From Gemmatimonadota bacterium (lineage in GTDB: Bacteria > Gemmatimonadota > Gemmatimonadetes > Gemmatimonadales > Gemmatimonadaceae), in assembly GCA_003171215.1 (NCBI GenBank), contig PMYN01000033.1:3723-60842 (forward strand): DNA of 57,120 nt, written 5' to 3'. The position numbers and the translations under genes were made by a program. The notes under the pieces are model-generated. The model did no database searches. It was not told where the DNA came from and was given only the letters and a program-made list of their open reading frames with translations. This document shows, piece by piece, positions 17,818-25,898 of this stretch (within the stretch, counting starts at the first letter, position 1; each line of letters begins with the position of its first letter).

Positions 17818-17852
17818 GATGGAAGATGGAAGATGGAAGATGGAAGATGGAA
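17818..17852 (+). repeat. Heptamer tandem repeat (GATGGAA)x5
   Basis: Five perfect copies, 35 bp, beginning eight bases after the dioxygenase stop and ending 60 bases before the yceI start. Perfect purity suggests recent slippage. It is not a multiple of three and lies outside coding sequence. Confidence 0.95.
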
Positions 17853-17912
17853 ACCACCACACGAGCTGGCTGGGCAGCCAGCTACCACTCCTTACACCTG
17901 ATGGAGACGAAC

Positions 17913-18452
17913 ATGAAGTGGACACTCGATACCACCCATAGCGCCGCCGAGTTTGCGGTCAAGCATCTCATGATCTCGACGGTCAAGGGTCACTTCAAGA
18001 CTTTCACCGGCAGCGGCGAGACGAATACGGACGGCACGCTGAAGTCGGCTGAACTCACGATCGATGCGGCGAGCCTCAATACGAACGTCGAGGCACGCGA
18101 CAACCACCTCCGCTCGGCGGATTTCTTCGACGTCCCGAAGTTCCCGACCATCAACTTCAAGTCGACGAAGATCGAACAGAAGGGCACCGACATCACGATC
18201 ACCGGTGACCTGGCGATGCATGGGGAGACGAAGCCCGTGACCTTGAAGGGCGAACTCACAGCGGCCGTGACCGACCCATGGGGCAATCAGCGTTCGGCGC
18301 TGGCCGTCACCGCCAAGATCAACCGCAAGGACTGGGGGCTCCACTGGAACCAGGCGCTCGAGGCTGGCGGCTGGGCCGTGGGCGAAGAGGTCAAACTCAG
18401 CGTCGAGTTCGAAGCCGTGGGCGTGAAAACCGAAACGCCCGTCGCCGCATAG
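17913..18452 (+). CDS. YceI family protein (lipid/isoprenoid-binding beta-barrel)
   Basis: 179 aa from ATG 17913, with GGAGA five bases upstream; ATG 17901 is in frame but lies before the RBS. The family signature runs from WTLDTTHSAAEFAVKHLMISTVKGHFKTFTG through DNHLRSADFFDVPKFPTINFKST to FGNQRSALAVTAKINRKDWGL-type blocks (here WGNQRSALAVTAKINRKDWGLHWNQALEAGG). YceI forms a lipocalin-like barrel that binds a long polyprenoid or amide. No signal peptide is seen, so this copy is cytoplasmic, like many MhqR-linked copies. It is 102 bases after the dioxygenase gene on the same strand and could share its induction. Confidence 0.93.
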   Translation: MKWTLDTTHSAAEFAVKHLMISTVKGHFKTFTGSGETNTDGTLKSAELTIDAASLNTNVEARDNHLRSADFFDVPKFPTINFKSTKIEQKGTDITITGDLAMHGETKPVTLKGELTAAVTDPWGNQRSALAVTAKINRKDWGLHWNQALEAGGWAVGEEVKLSVEFEAVGVKTETPVAA

Positions 18453-18512
18453 TTGCAGGCGGTCTCCGCCGTCTGCAGTCTGTCGTCTGCCGTCGGGGTT
18501 TGAGGTAGCGCC

Positions 18513-18570
18513 GGAGCCGACTCTGGAATAACGTTTCGGCTCCCGCCACACGCCGAATAAACCGGAGCCG
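18513..18570 (+). promoter_or_regulatory. Competing hairpins that could mask the amidohydrolase ribosome binding site
   Basis: The segment CGGCTCC (18537-18543) can pair either with GGAGCCG at 18513-18519 (extending to 8 bp; 15-base loop) or with GGAGCCG at 18564-18570, which contains the Shine-Dalgarno GGAG of the gene starting at 18575. The pairings exclude each other, as in a translational switch. No known riboswitch class is recognised. Confidence 0.35.
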
Positions 18571-18574
18571 CTCG

Positions 18575-20092
18575 ATGGTCTTCTCCCGACTTCTCTGGAC
18601 GGCCGCCGCAATCGCGGCGGCCGCCTCGCCCCTCGCTGCACAAACCAAAGGCGTCACGCACGGCCAGCGCCCCGCGCGCCTCGTGATCCGCAACGCCACG
18701 ATCGTCGACGGCAACGGCACACCCGCGCGCGGGCCGGCCGACATCGTCATCGTCGGCAATACGATCACGGAGATCGTGTACCTCGATCCCGTCGCCCTGA
18801 ACCGCGGCGGCGCGAGGCGCCCGGCAGGCGATGTGCAGATCGACGCAACGGGTAAGTTCGTCCTCCCGGGCCTGATCAACGCGCACGCCCACTTGCAGAG
18901 CAACCGCTCCGGCCAGTCGCTCGGCGGCTACGAGTACAACCTGAAGCTCTGGCTCGCGAGCGGCATCACGACCGTGCGCGAAGTCGGTCCGGAATCCGAC
19001 ACCGGCATCGTCAACATCCGCGACCGTTCGGCGCGCGGCGAGATCGTCGCGCCGCGCATCTTCGCGTACCCGATGTTCGATCGCGGAGTGCCGATTCACA
19101 CGCCGGCCGAAGCGCGCGCCCGCGTCCAGGCGCTCAAGAAACTCGGCGTCGATGGCATCAAGATCCTCGGCATCGAACGCGATATCATGCAGGCGATGGA
19201 AGACGAAGCCCACAAGGTCGGGCTCCGCATCGCGCATCACGTCGGCGTCGAAGAGACCAACGCGTGGGACGACATCAAGTTCGGCACCACCAGCATCGAA
19301 CACTGGTACGGCATTCCCGACGCAGCGATTCCCGAGGGACGCCAGCACTTCCCTAGCGACTACAACTATCTCAACGAGACCGACCGTTTCCGCTGGGCGG
19401 GCAGGCTGTGGCGCGAGGCCGACCCGAAACTGCTCGACTCCGTGCTCACCTCGATGGTGCGTGCCAACGTCGCATGGGTGCCGACGCTGGATATCTATGA
19501 AGCAAGCAGGGACCTGCAGCGGGCACAGAACCAGCCCTGGTACAAGGACTACCTGCATCCCTCACTCGAAAACTACTTCAAGCCCGACCCGTCGAATCAC
19601 GGATCGTACTTCATCGGCTGGAGCAGCACCGACGAGACGTACTGGAAGGAGAACTATCGCATCTGGATGGCCGCGCTCCGCGACTTCGAACGGAAGGGCG
19701 GCACCATCGGCTGCGGCGACGACGCCGGGTTCATCTACGAGATGTACGGCTTCGGCTTGATCCGCGAGATGGAGCTGCACCAGGAAGCCGGTTTCAACCC
19801 GATCAAGATCATCCAGCACTGCACCGGCAACAACGCGAAGATCCTCGGCCAGGAAGACAAGCTTGGTCGGGTGAAGATCGGCTGGACCGCGGACCTCATC
19901 GTCGTGGACGGCAACCCGCTCGAGAACATGAAGGTGCTGTACGCCGGCGGAACGTCCGCGATTCGCGACGGCAAGGAAGTGCGCACGCTCGGCTCCGAGT
20001 GGATCATCAAGGACGGCATTCCGTACAACGGCCCGCAGCTGATGCGCGAGGTCAAGGAAATCGTGGACAAGGCGCGGGCGGCGAAACGTTAG
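18575..20092 (+). CDS. Amidohydrolase family protein, exported (imidazolonepropionase/prolidase-like)
   Basis: 505 aa. Signal peptide at 1-23 (TAAAIAAAASPLAAQ). The composite domain starts RLVIRNATIVDGNGTPARGPADIVI. The metal-binding H-x-H is NAHAHLQS (about 103-110), and the predicted carbamylated Lys or second-shell block is in GVDGIKILGIE (about 190-200). The later ligand positions are in IAHHVGVEE and TSIEHWYG, and the catalytic Asp is near GCGDDAGF (about 381-387), where GGGDD is an alternative form of the usual GTDA. Exported members often cleave dipeptides or cyclic amides. SD GGAG at 18564-18567. It is followed after 19 bases by the acyl-CoA dehydrogenase gene. Confidence 0.88.
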   Translation: MVFSRLLWTAAAIAAAASPLAAQTKGVTHGQRPARLVIRNATIVDGNGTPARGPADIVIVGNTITEIVYLDPVALNRGGARRPAGDVQIDATGKFVLPGLINAHAHLQSNRSGQSLGGYEYNLKLWLASGITTVREVGPESDTGIVNIRDRSARGEIVAPRIFAYPMFDRGVPIHTPAEARARVQALKKLGVDGIKILGIERDIMQAMEDEAHKVGLRIAHHVGVEETNAWDDIKFGTTSIEHWYGIPDAAIPEGRQHFPSDYNYLNETDRFRWAGRLWREADPKLLDSVLTSMVRANVAWVPTLDIYEASRDLQRAQNQPWYKDYLHPSLENYFKPDPSNHGSYFIGWSSTDETYWKENYRIWMAALRDFERKGGTIGCGDDAGFIYEMYGFGLIREMELHQEAGFNPIKIIQHCTGNNAKILGQEDKLGRVKIGWTADLIVVDGNPLENMKVLYAGGTSAIRDGKEVRTLGSEWIIKDGIPYNGPQLMREVKEIVDKARAAKR

Positions 20093-20111
20093 GCGATCAA
20101 AGGCGATCCCG

Positions 20112-21290
20112 ATGACTGAGCTCCTCGCCGCCATCCGCTCGTTCATCGACGAGCGTGCTCTTCCGCTGGAGAGCGCGTTCCTCTCGTTGCCCTACAGCGA
20201 AGTCGAGCCGCGGCTGAACGAGCTCCGCGAGGAGGTCAAGCGGCGCGGGCTGTGGGCGCCGCACCTTCCGGCCGAGCTTGGCGGCCGCGGCCTTACGCTT
20301 ACTGAATTCGCGCACGTCTCGGCGCTGCTTGGCGAGACTCCGATCGGCCACTACCTGTTCAACGCACAGCCTCCGGACATCGGCAACTGCGAGCTGCTCC
20401 ATTCTCATGGAAGTGTCGAGCAGAAAGCGGTATGGCTGGAACCGCTCGCGCGCGGCGAGATCCGCAGCTGCTTCGCGATGACCGAGCCGGAGTTCGCGGG
20501 ATCGAATCCGGTCTGGATGGCCGCCACGGCCCGCCGCGACGGTGACGACTACGTGATCGACGGTCACAAATGGTTCACGTCGAGCGCCGACGGCGCGGCG
20601 TTCACGATCGTCATGGCCGTCACCAGGCCCGACGCGAAGCCGCACGAGCGCGCGAGCCAGATCATCGTTCCGATGGACGCGCCCGGCCTGACGCTCGTGC
20701 GAAACATTCCGGTGATGGGCGACACGGGGAGCGGTCACGCGAGCCACGGCGAACTGCGCTTCGAAGGCGTCCGTGCTCCCGTCGCGAACCGCATCGGTGC
20801 CGAGGGTGCGGGCTTTGCGCTCGCGCAGGAACGGCTCGGACCGGGGCGCGTCCATCACTGCATGCGGTGGCTCGGCATCTGCGAGCGCGCGTTTCGCCTC
20901 ATGTGCCAGCATGCGGTCAGGCGCGAGCTCTCGCCGGGCCATCCGCTGGGCGAGCAGCAGGCGGTGCAGCACTGGATCGCCGAGTCGCGCGCCGAGATCG
21001 ACGCGGCTCGCCTGCTGGTGCTCGACACCGCCCAGCAGATCGAGGCGCGCGGCGCGCACGCGGCGCGCGATCGCATTTCGCTGATCAAGTTCCACGTGGC
21101 GGGCGTTCTGCAGCGCGTGCTCGACCGGGCGGTGCAGGTGCACGGCGCGCTTGGCATGACCGACTACACTCCGCTCGCGTTCTGGTACCGTCACGAACGG
21201 GGCGCGCGGATCTACGACGGTCCCGACGAAGTGCACAAGTCCGCGGTCGCGCGGCGCATCCTCAAGGGATTCGGGCTGAAGAGGTCGTGA
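20112..21290 (+). CDS. Acyl-CoA dehydrogenase, ACAD10/11-like
   Basis: 392 aa, ATG 20112. The N-terminal helical domain (1-120), the beta domain with CFAMTEPEFAGSNP and IDGHKWFTSSADGA (about 125-160) and the C-terminal four-helix domain are all present. The C-terminal motif is YDGPDEVHKSAVAR rather than the YEGT found in ordinary short-chain enzymes. DGPDEVH is the form typical of the ACAD10/11 branch, which acts with an APH-type kinase on 4-hydroxyacyl-CoA. Its stop overlaps the APH-like kinase start by four bases, which supports that reading. FAD-dependent, cytoplasmic. Confidence 0.92.
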   Translation: MTELLAAIRSFIDERALPLESAFLSLPYSEVEPRLNELREEVKRRGLWAPHLPAELGGRGLTLTEFAHVSALLGETPIGHYLFNAQPPDIGNCELLHSHGSVEQKAVWLEPLARGEIRSCFAMTEPEFAGSNPVWMAATARRDGDDYVIDGHKWFTSSADGAAFTIVMAVTRPDAKPHERASQIIVPMDAPGLTLVRNIPVMGDTGSGHASHGELRFEGVRAPVANRIGAEGAGFALAQERLGPGRVHHCMRWLGICERAFRLMCQHAVRRELSPGHPLGEQQAVQHWIAESRAEIDAARLLVLDTAQQIEARGAHAARDRISLIKFHVAGVLQRVLDRAVQVHGALGMTDYTPLAFWYRHERGARIYDGPDEVHKSAVARRILKGFGLKRS

Positions 21291-22348
21291 GCGAGACGCG
21301 GGCGGTGCGCGCCGGTGAGGAGCTCGACCTCGGCGCTCTGAACGCGTGGCTCGCAGAAAATGCCGCGGAAGTCGGCGTGGTGTCGGACGTCGAACAGTTC
21401 CCCGGCGGCTTTTCCAACCTCACGTACCTGCTGAAGAGTGACCGCGGCGAGTTCGTGCTGCGCCGGCCGCCGGCGGGAGTGGGAAAGGGGTCCGCGCACG
21501 ACATGCCGCGCGAGTTTCGGATTCTCTCGGCGCTCGAGTCGCACTCCATTCCGGCACCGCGGCCGTTGGCGCTCTGCGAGGACGCGGCCGTGCTTGGTGC
21601 GCCGTTCTTCCTGATGGAGCGCGTGCGCGGCGTCATCCTGCGCCGCGCAGGAGGAGAGACTCCCGGCCCGGACACGATGCGCCGCCTGAGCGAATCGTTC
21701 GTCGTCACGCTCGCGGCGATTCATTCGGTGGACGTGACGGATACTGCGATCGCGGCGCTGGGAAATCCCGATGGCTATGTGGCGCGCCAGATGGCCGGGT
21801 GGACCAAACGCTGGGAAGCGTCGCGTACGGATGACGTGCCGTCGATGGATCGTGTCGCGGCGTGGCTGGCGTCGAACCAGCCCGCGGCGAGCGGCGCCTG
21901 TCTCGTGCACAACGACTTCAAGTACGACAACCTCGTGCTCGACCCCAGTGACGTCTCTCGCATCGTCGCGGTGCTCGACTGGGAAATGGCGACGCTCGGC
22001 GACCCTCTTCTCGACCTAGGCACCTCGCTCGGCTACTGGGTGGAGGCCGGCGATCATCCGGCGCTTCGCTCGCTCGGGCTCGGCGTGACGGCACTTCCCG
22101 GGAACTTCACTCGTTCCGGCCTCTGGGAGCGCTACCTCGCGCGCACCGGCAGGCCTCCGACGGATCCGGCATTCTACTACGCGTTCGGGCTGTTCAAGAT
22201 CGCCGTCATCGCTCAGCAGATCTACTTTCGCTATCGAAAGGGCCTGACGAGCGACGAGCGTTTCGCGCGGCTGGGCGAGGCCGTTCGGCTCTTCGGGATG
22301 ATCGCGGAACGCGTGACTACGACCGGGGCGATTTCAGCGACTTCTTGA
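21287..22348 (+). CDS. APH-family phosphotransferase, probable 4-hydroxyacyl-CoA kinase
   Basis: 353 aa from GTG 21287, in a GTGA overlap with the dehydrogenase stop. Aminoglycoside-phosphotransferase fold: nucleotide-binding GGFSNLTYLLKS (about 40-51), LVLR Lys/Arg region, catalytic HNDFKYDN (208-215, Asp210), and metal-binding DWEMATLGDPLLDL (231-244). This GDP-xxDL signature is the one found in the N-terminal domain of ACAD10/11 and in the levulinate-pathway kinase LvaA. It should phosphorylate the 4-hydroxyl of a 4-hydroxyacyl-CoA so that the adjacent dehydrogenase-like enzyme can eliminate it. The 3' end overlaps the convergent DinB gene by 32 bases. Confidence 0.9.
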   Translation: MSETRAVRAGEELDLGALNAWLAENAAEVGVVSDVEQFPGGFSNLTYLLKSDRGEFVLRRPPAGVGKGSAHDMPREFRILSALESHSIPAPRPLALCEDAAVLGAPFFLMERVRGVILRRAGGETPGPDTMRRLSESFVVTLAAIHSVDVTDTAIAALGNPDGYVARQMAGWTKRWEASRTDDVPSMDRVAAWLASNQPAASGACLVHNDFKYDNLVLDPSDVSRIVAVLDWEMATLGDPLLDLGTSLGYWVEAGDHPALRSLGLGVTALPGNFTRSGLWERYLARTGRPPTDPAFYYAFGLFKIAVIAQQIYFRYRKGLTSDERFARLGEAVRLFGMIAERVTTTGAISATS

Positions 22349-22811
22349 GCAGCGCAATCTGCCCGAGGTGATATACGTCGTGGTCGGCGAGCCCGCTGGC
22401 CGTGTCGGCGCGAGTCGCACCGCTGCCGTGACCCGTCTCGCCCTTCTTGGGAACCTGCAGGAACATCGACTCTTCGTGCGAGTTCTCAATGCACTCGAGC
22501 AGCGCCTTCCGCGCGGCGAGCAGTTCCGTCTGCGCCGCGATCCACTCATCCTGCGTGGATCCCTTCACTTGAGGCCAGTCGCCGCGCGCGGGCTGCTTAG
22601 ACTCGCCTCCATTCATCCGGCTCGTGGTCTCCTCGGTCCACGCGGTCATGTGCAGCAGCGTCTCCCAGATCGACTGCGCGCCCGGAAGCGGATGCGCCAG
22701 CGCTTCCGCCGCGGTGACGCCCTTGAGAATCGTGCTGCTCGACGAGCCGTACCACGGATCGCCGTTCCACACCGTCAACAACTTCTGGCTGAGATTCGCG
22801 CGGACGCTCAT
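22317..22811 (-). CDS. DinB family protein (four-helix metal-binding fold)
   Basis: 164 aa from ATG 22811 (GAGGAA upstream; an in-frame ATG at 22847 gives an unlikely acidic extension). DinB/YfiT-like features: SIWETLLHMTAWTEE (first His, about residue 65) and LADHDVYHLGQIALLKK near the C-terminus, which supplies the two further His ligands of the metal site. The family includes thiol-S-transferases such as BstA, but most members have no known reaction. It is the last gene of the - strand operon with the thiolase 48 bases upstream, and it overlaps the kinase gene on the other strand. Confidence 0.88.
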   Translation of the reverse strand: MSVRANLSQKLLTVWNGDPWYGSSSSTILKGVTAAEALAHPLPGAQSIWETLLHMTAWTEETTSRMNGGESKQPARGDWPQVKGSTQDEWIAAQTELLAARKALLECIENSHEESMFLQVPKKGETGHGSGATRADTASGLADHDVYHLGQIALLKKSLKSPRS

Positions 22812-22859
22812 GTTCGGTTCCTCAACGTCGAGGTGACTGCCCTCCATCTGCAGCTGAAC

Positions 22860-24035
22860 TTACGCGGGATAGACTTCGAAAATCCCCGCCGCTCCCATGC
22901 CGCCGCCAACGCACATCGTGACGAGCCCGAGCCCGCCGCCGCGACGGCCGAGCTCGTGCACCAGCTGCGTCGTGAGCTTCGAGCCCGTCGCGCCGAGCGG
23001 ATGGCCGAGCGCGATCGCACCGCCGTTCACGTTGATTCGCGACGTGTCCATCTCGAGATCGTGAATCACCGCGAGCGCCTGCGACGCGAAGGCTTCGTTG
23101 AACTCGATCAGCTTGATGTCGGATAGTTTGAGTCCGGCGCGCGCCAATGCCTTCGGAACGGCCTTCACCGGGCCGATTCCCATCACGTCTGGCTCGACGC
23201 CGGCCGTGGCGTAGTGCACGAAACGCGCGAGCGGCTTAAGCCCGAGTTCCTTCGCCTTCTCCAAACTCATCATCAACACCGCAGCTGCTCCATCAGAAAG
23301 CGGGCTCGCATTTCCCGCCGTAACCGTGCCGCCCGGCTTGAAGGCAGGCGGCAGTTTCGCGAGTCCTTCGATCGTCGTCGAGCCGCGCACGAGTTCGTCG
23401 GTCGCGAACGCGATTTCCTCGACGGTCTTCTTCGAACCCTTCCAGCGCACCTTCTGCACGGTCACCGGGACGATCTCACTCGCGAACACGTTCTTCGAAC
23501 ATGCCGCCGCCGCGCGCTGCTGGCTGCCGAGCGCGAACTGGTCCTGCATCTCGCGGGTGATGCCCCAGCGCGCGGCAACGCGCTCGGCGGTGAAGCCCAT
23601 GCCGATGTTCTGCTCCGCCATTCCGGGGTCGAGGCGTGTGTGGTATCCCGACATCGGCACCGCGCTCATCATCTCGACGCCGCCGGCCATGATCACGTCG
23701 CCCATGCCGGTCATGATCGCCTGCGCCGCCATCGCGATCGTCTGCAGCCCCGACGAACAGAAGCGATTGACCGTGGCGGCGCTCACCTCCACCGGAAATC
23801 CGGAGCGGAGGACGGCGAGTCGCGCCATGTTGAGTCCCTGCGATGCCTCGGGCATCGCGCAGCCCCAGAGCACGTCGTCGATGAGTTTCGGATCGAGCTT
23901 CACGCGCTCGACGACGGCGCGCATCACGGCGGCGGAGAGGTCCACCGCGTGCGTGGCGGCGAGCGAGCCGTCCTTCTTTCCGCGGGCGACTGCGGTGCGC
24001 ACCGCGCTCACGATCACTACGTCTTTTGTCTGCAT
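22860..24035 (-). CDS. fadA: Acetyl-CoA acyltransferase (thiolase), FadA/YusK-like
   Basis: 391 aa from ATG 24035; the frame is open upstream only within the neighbouring gene. Thiolase motifs: nucleophile Cys93 in [17 protein letters not shown] (about 311-317), His345 in [14 protein letters not shown], and the second catalytic Cys375 in [10 protein letters not shown]. It performs the last step of beta-oxidation, releasing acetyl-CoA from 3-ketoacyl-CoA. The length and the presence of a FadN-like gene upstream match the fadN-fadA pair of Bacillus, but here three unrelated genes lie between them (24080-27032). The symbol is given by family and context. Confidence 0.93.
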   Translation of the reverse strand: MQTKDVVIVSAVRTAVARGKKDGSLAATHAVDLSAAVMRAVVERVKLDPKLIDDVLWGCAMPEASQGLNMARLAVLRSGFPVEVSAATVNRFCSSGLQTIAMAAQAIMTGMGDVIMAGGVEMMSAVPMSGYHTRLDPGMAEQNIGMGFTAERVAARWGITREMQDQFALGSQQRAAAACSKNVFASEIVPVTVQKVRWKGSKKTVEEIAFATDELVRGSTTIEGLAKLPPAFKPGGTVTAGNASPLSDGAAAVLMMSLEKAKELGLKPLARFVHYATAGVEPDVMGIGPVKAVPKALARAGLKLSDIKLIEFNEAFASQALAVIHDLEMDTSRINVNGGAIALGHPLGATGSKLTTQLVHELGRRGGGLGLVTMCVGGGMGAAGIFEVYPA

Positions 24036-24079
24036 GGGTCTCACTCGAGTTGATGCAATTGTTCGGGCCGTGTGTCTGC

Positions 24080-24805
24080 TCAGCAGCCGCCGGTAGTCGC
24101 CGAGAACTGCCCGGTTGCCGTGTTCGGTCCCGTCGAGTTGGCGACGGGCGGGGCATAAGTTCCGGTGATGGTCGCCAGATCCGTCGAAAGTGTGCCGTTG
24201 ATCCCGATGCCGGTGTTCGTCACCCCCAGGAACGTCTGGTTGTTGATGACATTGCCGGTGAAGAGCGAACTCACCGCGGTGCCGGACGTCTGTGCGACGA
24301 ATCCACCGGCGGTTCCTCCTGAGAGGACCTGTATACTGAAGCGTCCGTTGCTGTTGGTCGACGTATACACGCCGCAATAGGTCCGGTGCGTGGCACCCGT
24401 GAGGGAGTCCGATGAGGCGACGAGAAACCCATTGCCTCCCGGTCCGGTGTAGAAACCCGAAATCGTTCCGAGACTGGTGAACCCCTGCAGTGTGTAGCCG
24501 CCTCCGGTCGCGTGCATAATGCTCGCGGCCGTGTCGACCGTGCCGGTCACCGGCACTGTCGGACCACCGGCAAATGTCAGCACTCCGGTTACGCTCAGGC
24601 TCGGCGCAACGGTTATCGAAGCCGTGCCTTGCTTCAGGCTATCGCCGATGACGCCGACGTAGTTCGCCGGCGACCCTGGCGACGCTCCGCCTCCGCCGCT
24701 CGGGGCCGTGAGATATCCGGCGTCGAGCATGCCGCTCCCGCAGGCGCTTGCGATCAGGACCGCAGAGAGAGACGAAATACGATACACGATGGACCGGGAC
24801 GTCAT
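24080..24805 (-). CDS. Lipoprotein of unknown function, paralogue of the 25899 gene
   Basis: 241 aa. Leader of 21 residues ending in lipobox SAC (Cys22). The mature part is Gly/Ser/Thr-rich and all-beta in pattern. A block [22 protein letters not shown], then [17 protein letters not shown], then [18 protein letters not shown] and a terminal GGC matches the corresponding blocks of the larger lipoprotein at 25899-27032 in order. The shared Cys in YCG and the C-terminal Cys could form a disulfide. No family is recognised. It is separated by 19 bases from the DUF3592 gene and 44 from fadA. Confidence 0.8.
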   Translation of the reverse strand: MTSRSIVYRISSLSAVLIASACGSGMLDAGYLTAPSGGGGASPGSPANYVGVIGDSLKQGTASITVAPSLSVTGVLTFAGGPTVPVTGTVDTAASIMHATGGGYTLQGFTSLGTISGFYTGPGGNGFLVASSDSLTGATHRTYCGVYTSTNSNGRFSIQVLSGGTAGGFVAQTSGTAVSSLFTGNVINNQTFLGVTNTGIGINGTLSTDLATITGTYAPPVANSTGPNTATGQFSATTGGC

Positions 24806-24824
24806 GTCACCTCAGAGAATGCGC

Positions 24825-25877
24825 TCATACGCTGTTCACCACCGGCACCAGCTGTTTCTGCGCCAGCACCACCTGAAGGCGCTGCACGCGAACGATCCAG
24901 CTGAAGCATAAGCCGATTGCGACGGGGAAGACCACGAATACCAGCGGGATGAGACTCACCTTGTGAAGAAGGAATGCGTTGCTGGGATGAGCCGGATTCA
25001 CGTACGCCGTCGTGATGCTGGCGGGTACATACTTATCGGCGATCGTTTGCGCCCAGCTCTCTCCAGCCGAGATGGTGATGGGAGTCACCGCGGACGACTG
25101 ATAGGGATTCCCGTCGTACGTGTAGTCATAGACGACCATGGGTTTGTACGAGTTTCCCTTGTTGCCTTTGACGGTCGCGACGGTGCTTGAAACGACCCGC
25201 GCCGTGACCGGCCGCCAGGTCGAGATGCGATACACCTCGAGGCTGAATATGCCGAGTCCAATCGCGACGAACAGCGAGAGGAACGCTGCGAGGCATCCCC
25301 AATTCGTGGCGACCGGGTGTGAGATGAGCGCGGGGGTCGGCGTGGTCGGCTGGACCTGATGCTCCGGATCGCCGGTCCATCCGCCGAAGGTGCGCACCGC
25401 CGCGGCGCAGCTCTCCTGCGAGATGCGGGCGTTCGTCAAGTACGGCGTCCACGGCACACGTGAGCCGTCCTTCATCAGGAACACGACCCGCCATGTGGGC
25501 GTGCTCGCCGAATTCGAGTTGGTGTTCATGCCCGCCGACTGCTCGAGCGCGACGTCGTCGATGTCCTTGAACGCGAGGAACGTGGTCTGCTGGTGCACGA
25601 GGCGTTGCACGACGATCCGGACGGTGCGCGCCGACCGGTCGACGATGTAGCGGCGGTCCGCGGAGAACCAGAAGATCACCACGCCGACGACCACGAAGAC
25701 ACTTCCGATCAGATAGACGAGCCACGGGCCGGCGTTCCCGCTCCATCCCGTCGGGTGTGTCCACCTCAGCCACATGACGCCGCCGCCCATCGCGCTGAAA
25801 ATCGCGCCCATGAGAACCGTCGTCCATCGTCCGTCGTGGACGACGAGTTCGGTCGGAGTCTGCAGCACGACTTGCAT
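24825..25877 (-). CDS. DUF3592 membrane protein
   Basis: 350 aa. Four predicted membrane segments: about 21-37, 50-70, 193-212 and 310-332. Between the last two lies a soluble DUF3592-type domain (RPVTARVVSSTVATVKGNKGNSYKPMVVYDYTYDGNPYQSSA through WAQTIADKYVPASITTAYVNPAHPSNAFL), which ends in the family hallmark VxPxxPxxAFL. An N-terminal PH-like region (about 70-150) is also likely. Function unknown. It is sandwiched between two paralogous lipoprotein genes with 19- and 21-base gaps, so the three probably form one unit. Confidence 0.85.
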   Translation of the reverse strand: MQVVLQTPTELVVHDGRWTTVLMGAIFSAMGGGVMWLRWTHPTGWSGNAGPWLVYLIGSVFVVVGVVIFWFSADRRYIVDRSARTVRIVVQRLVHQQTTFLAFKDIDDVALEQSAGMNTNSNSASTPTWRVVFLMKDGSRVPWTPYLTNARISQESCAAAVRTFGGWTGDPEHQVQPTTPTPALISHPVATNWGCLAAFLSLFVAIGLGIFSLEVYRISTWRPVTARVVSSTVATVKGNKGNSYKPMVVYDYTYDGNPYQSSAVTPITISAGESWAQTIADKYVPASITTAYVNPAHPSNAFLLHKVSLIPLVFVVFPVAIGLCFSWIVRVQRLQVVLAQKQLVPVVNSV

Positions 25878-25898
25878 GGGTGTTCGCGATCTCCCGCG

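Noticed and set aside
18458-18470. Possible terminator after yceI (GGCGG-TCT-CCGCC)
   Set aside because: Only five pairs with a three-base loop and no T-run, within a repeat-like stretch. Too weak to annotate.
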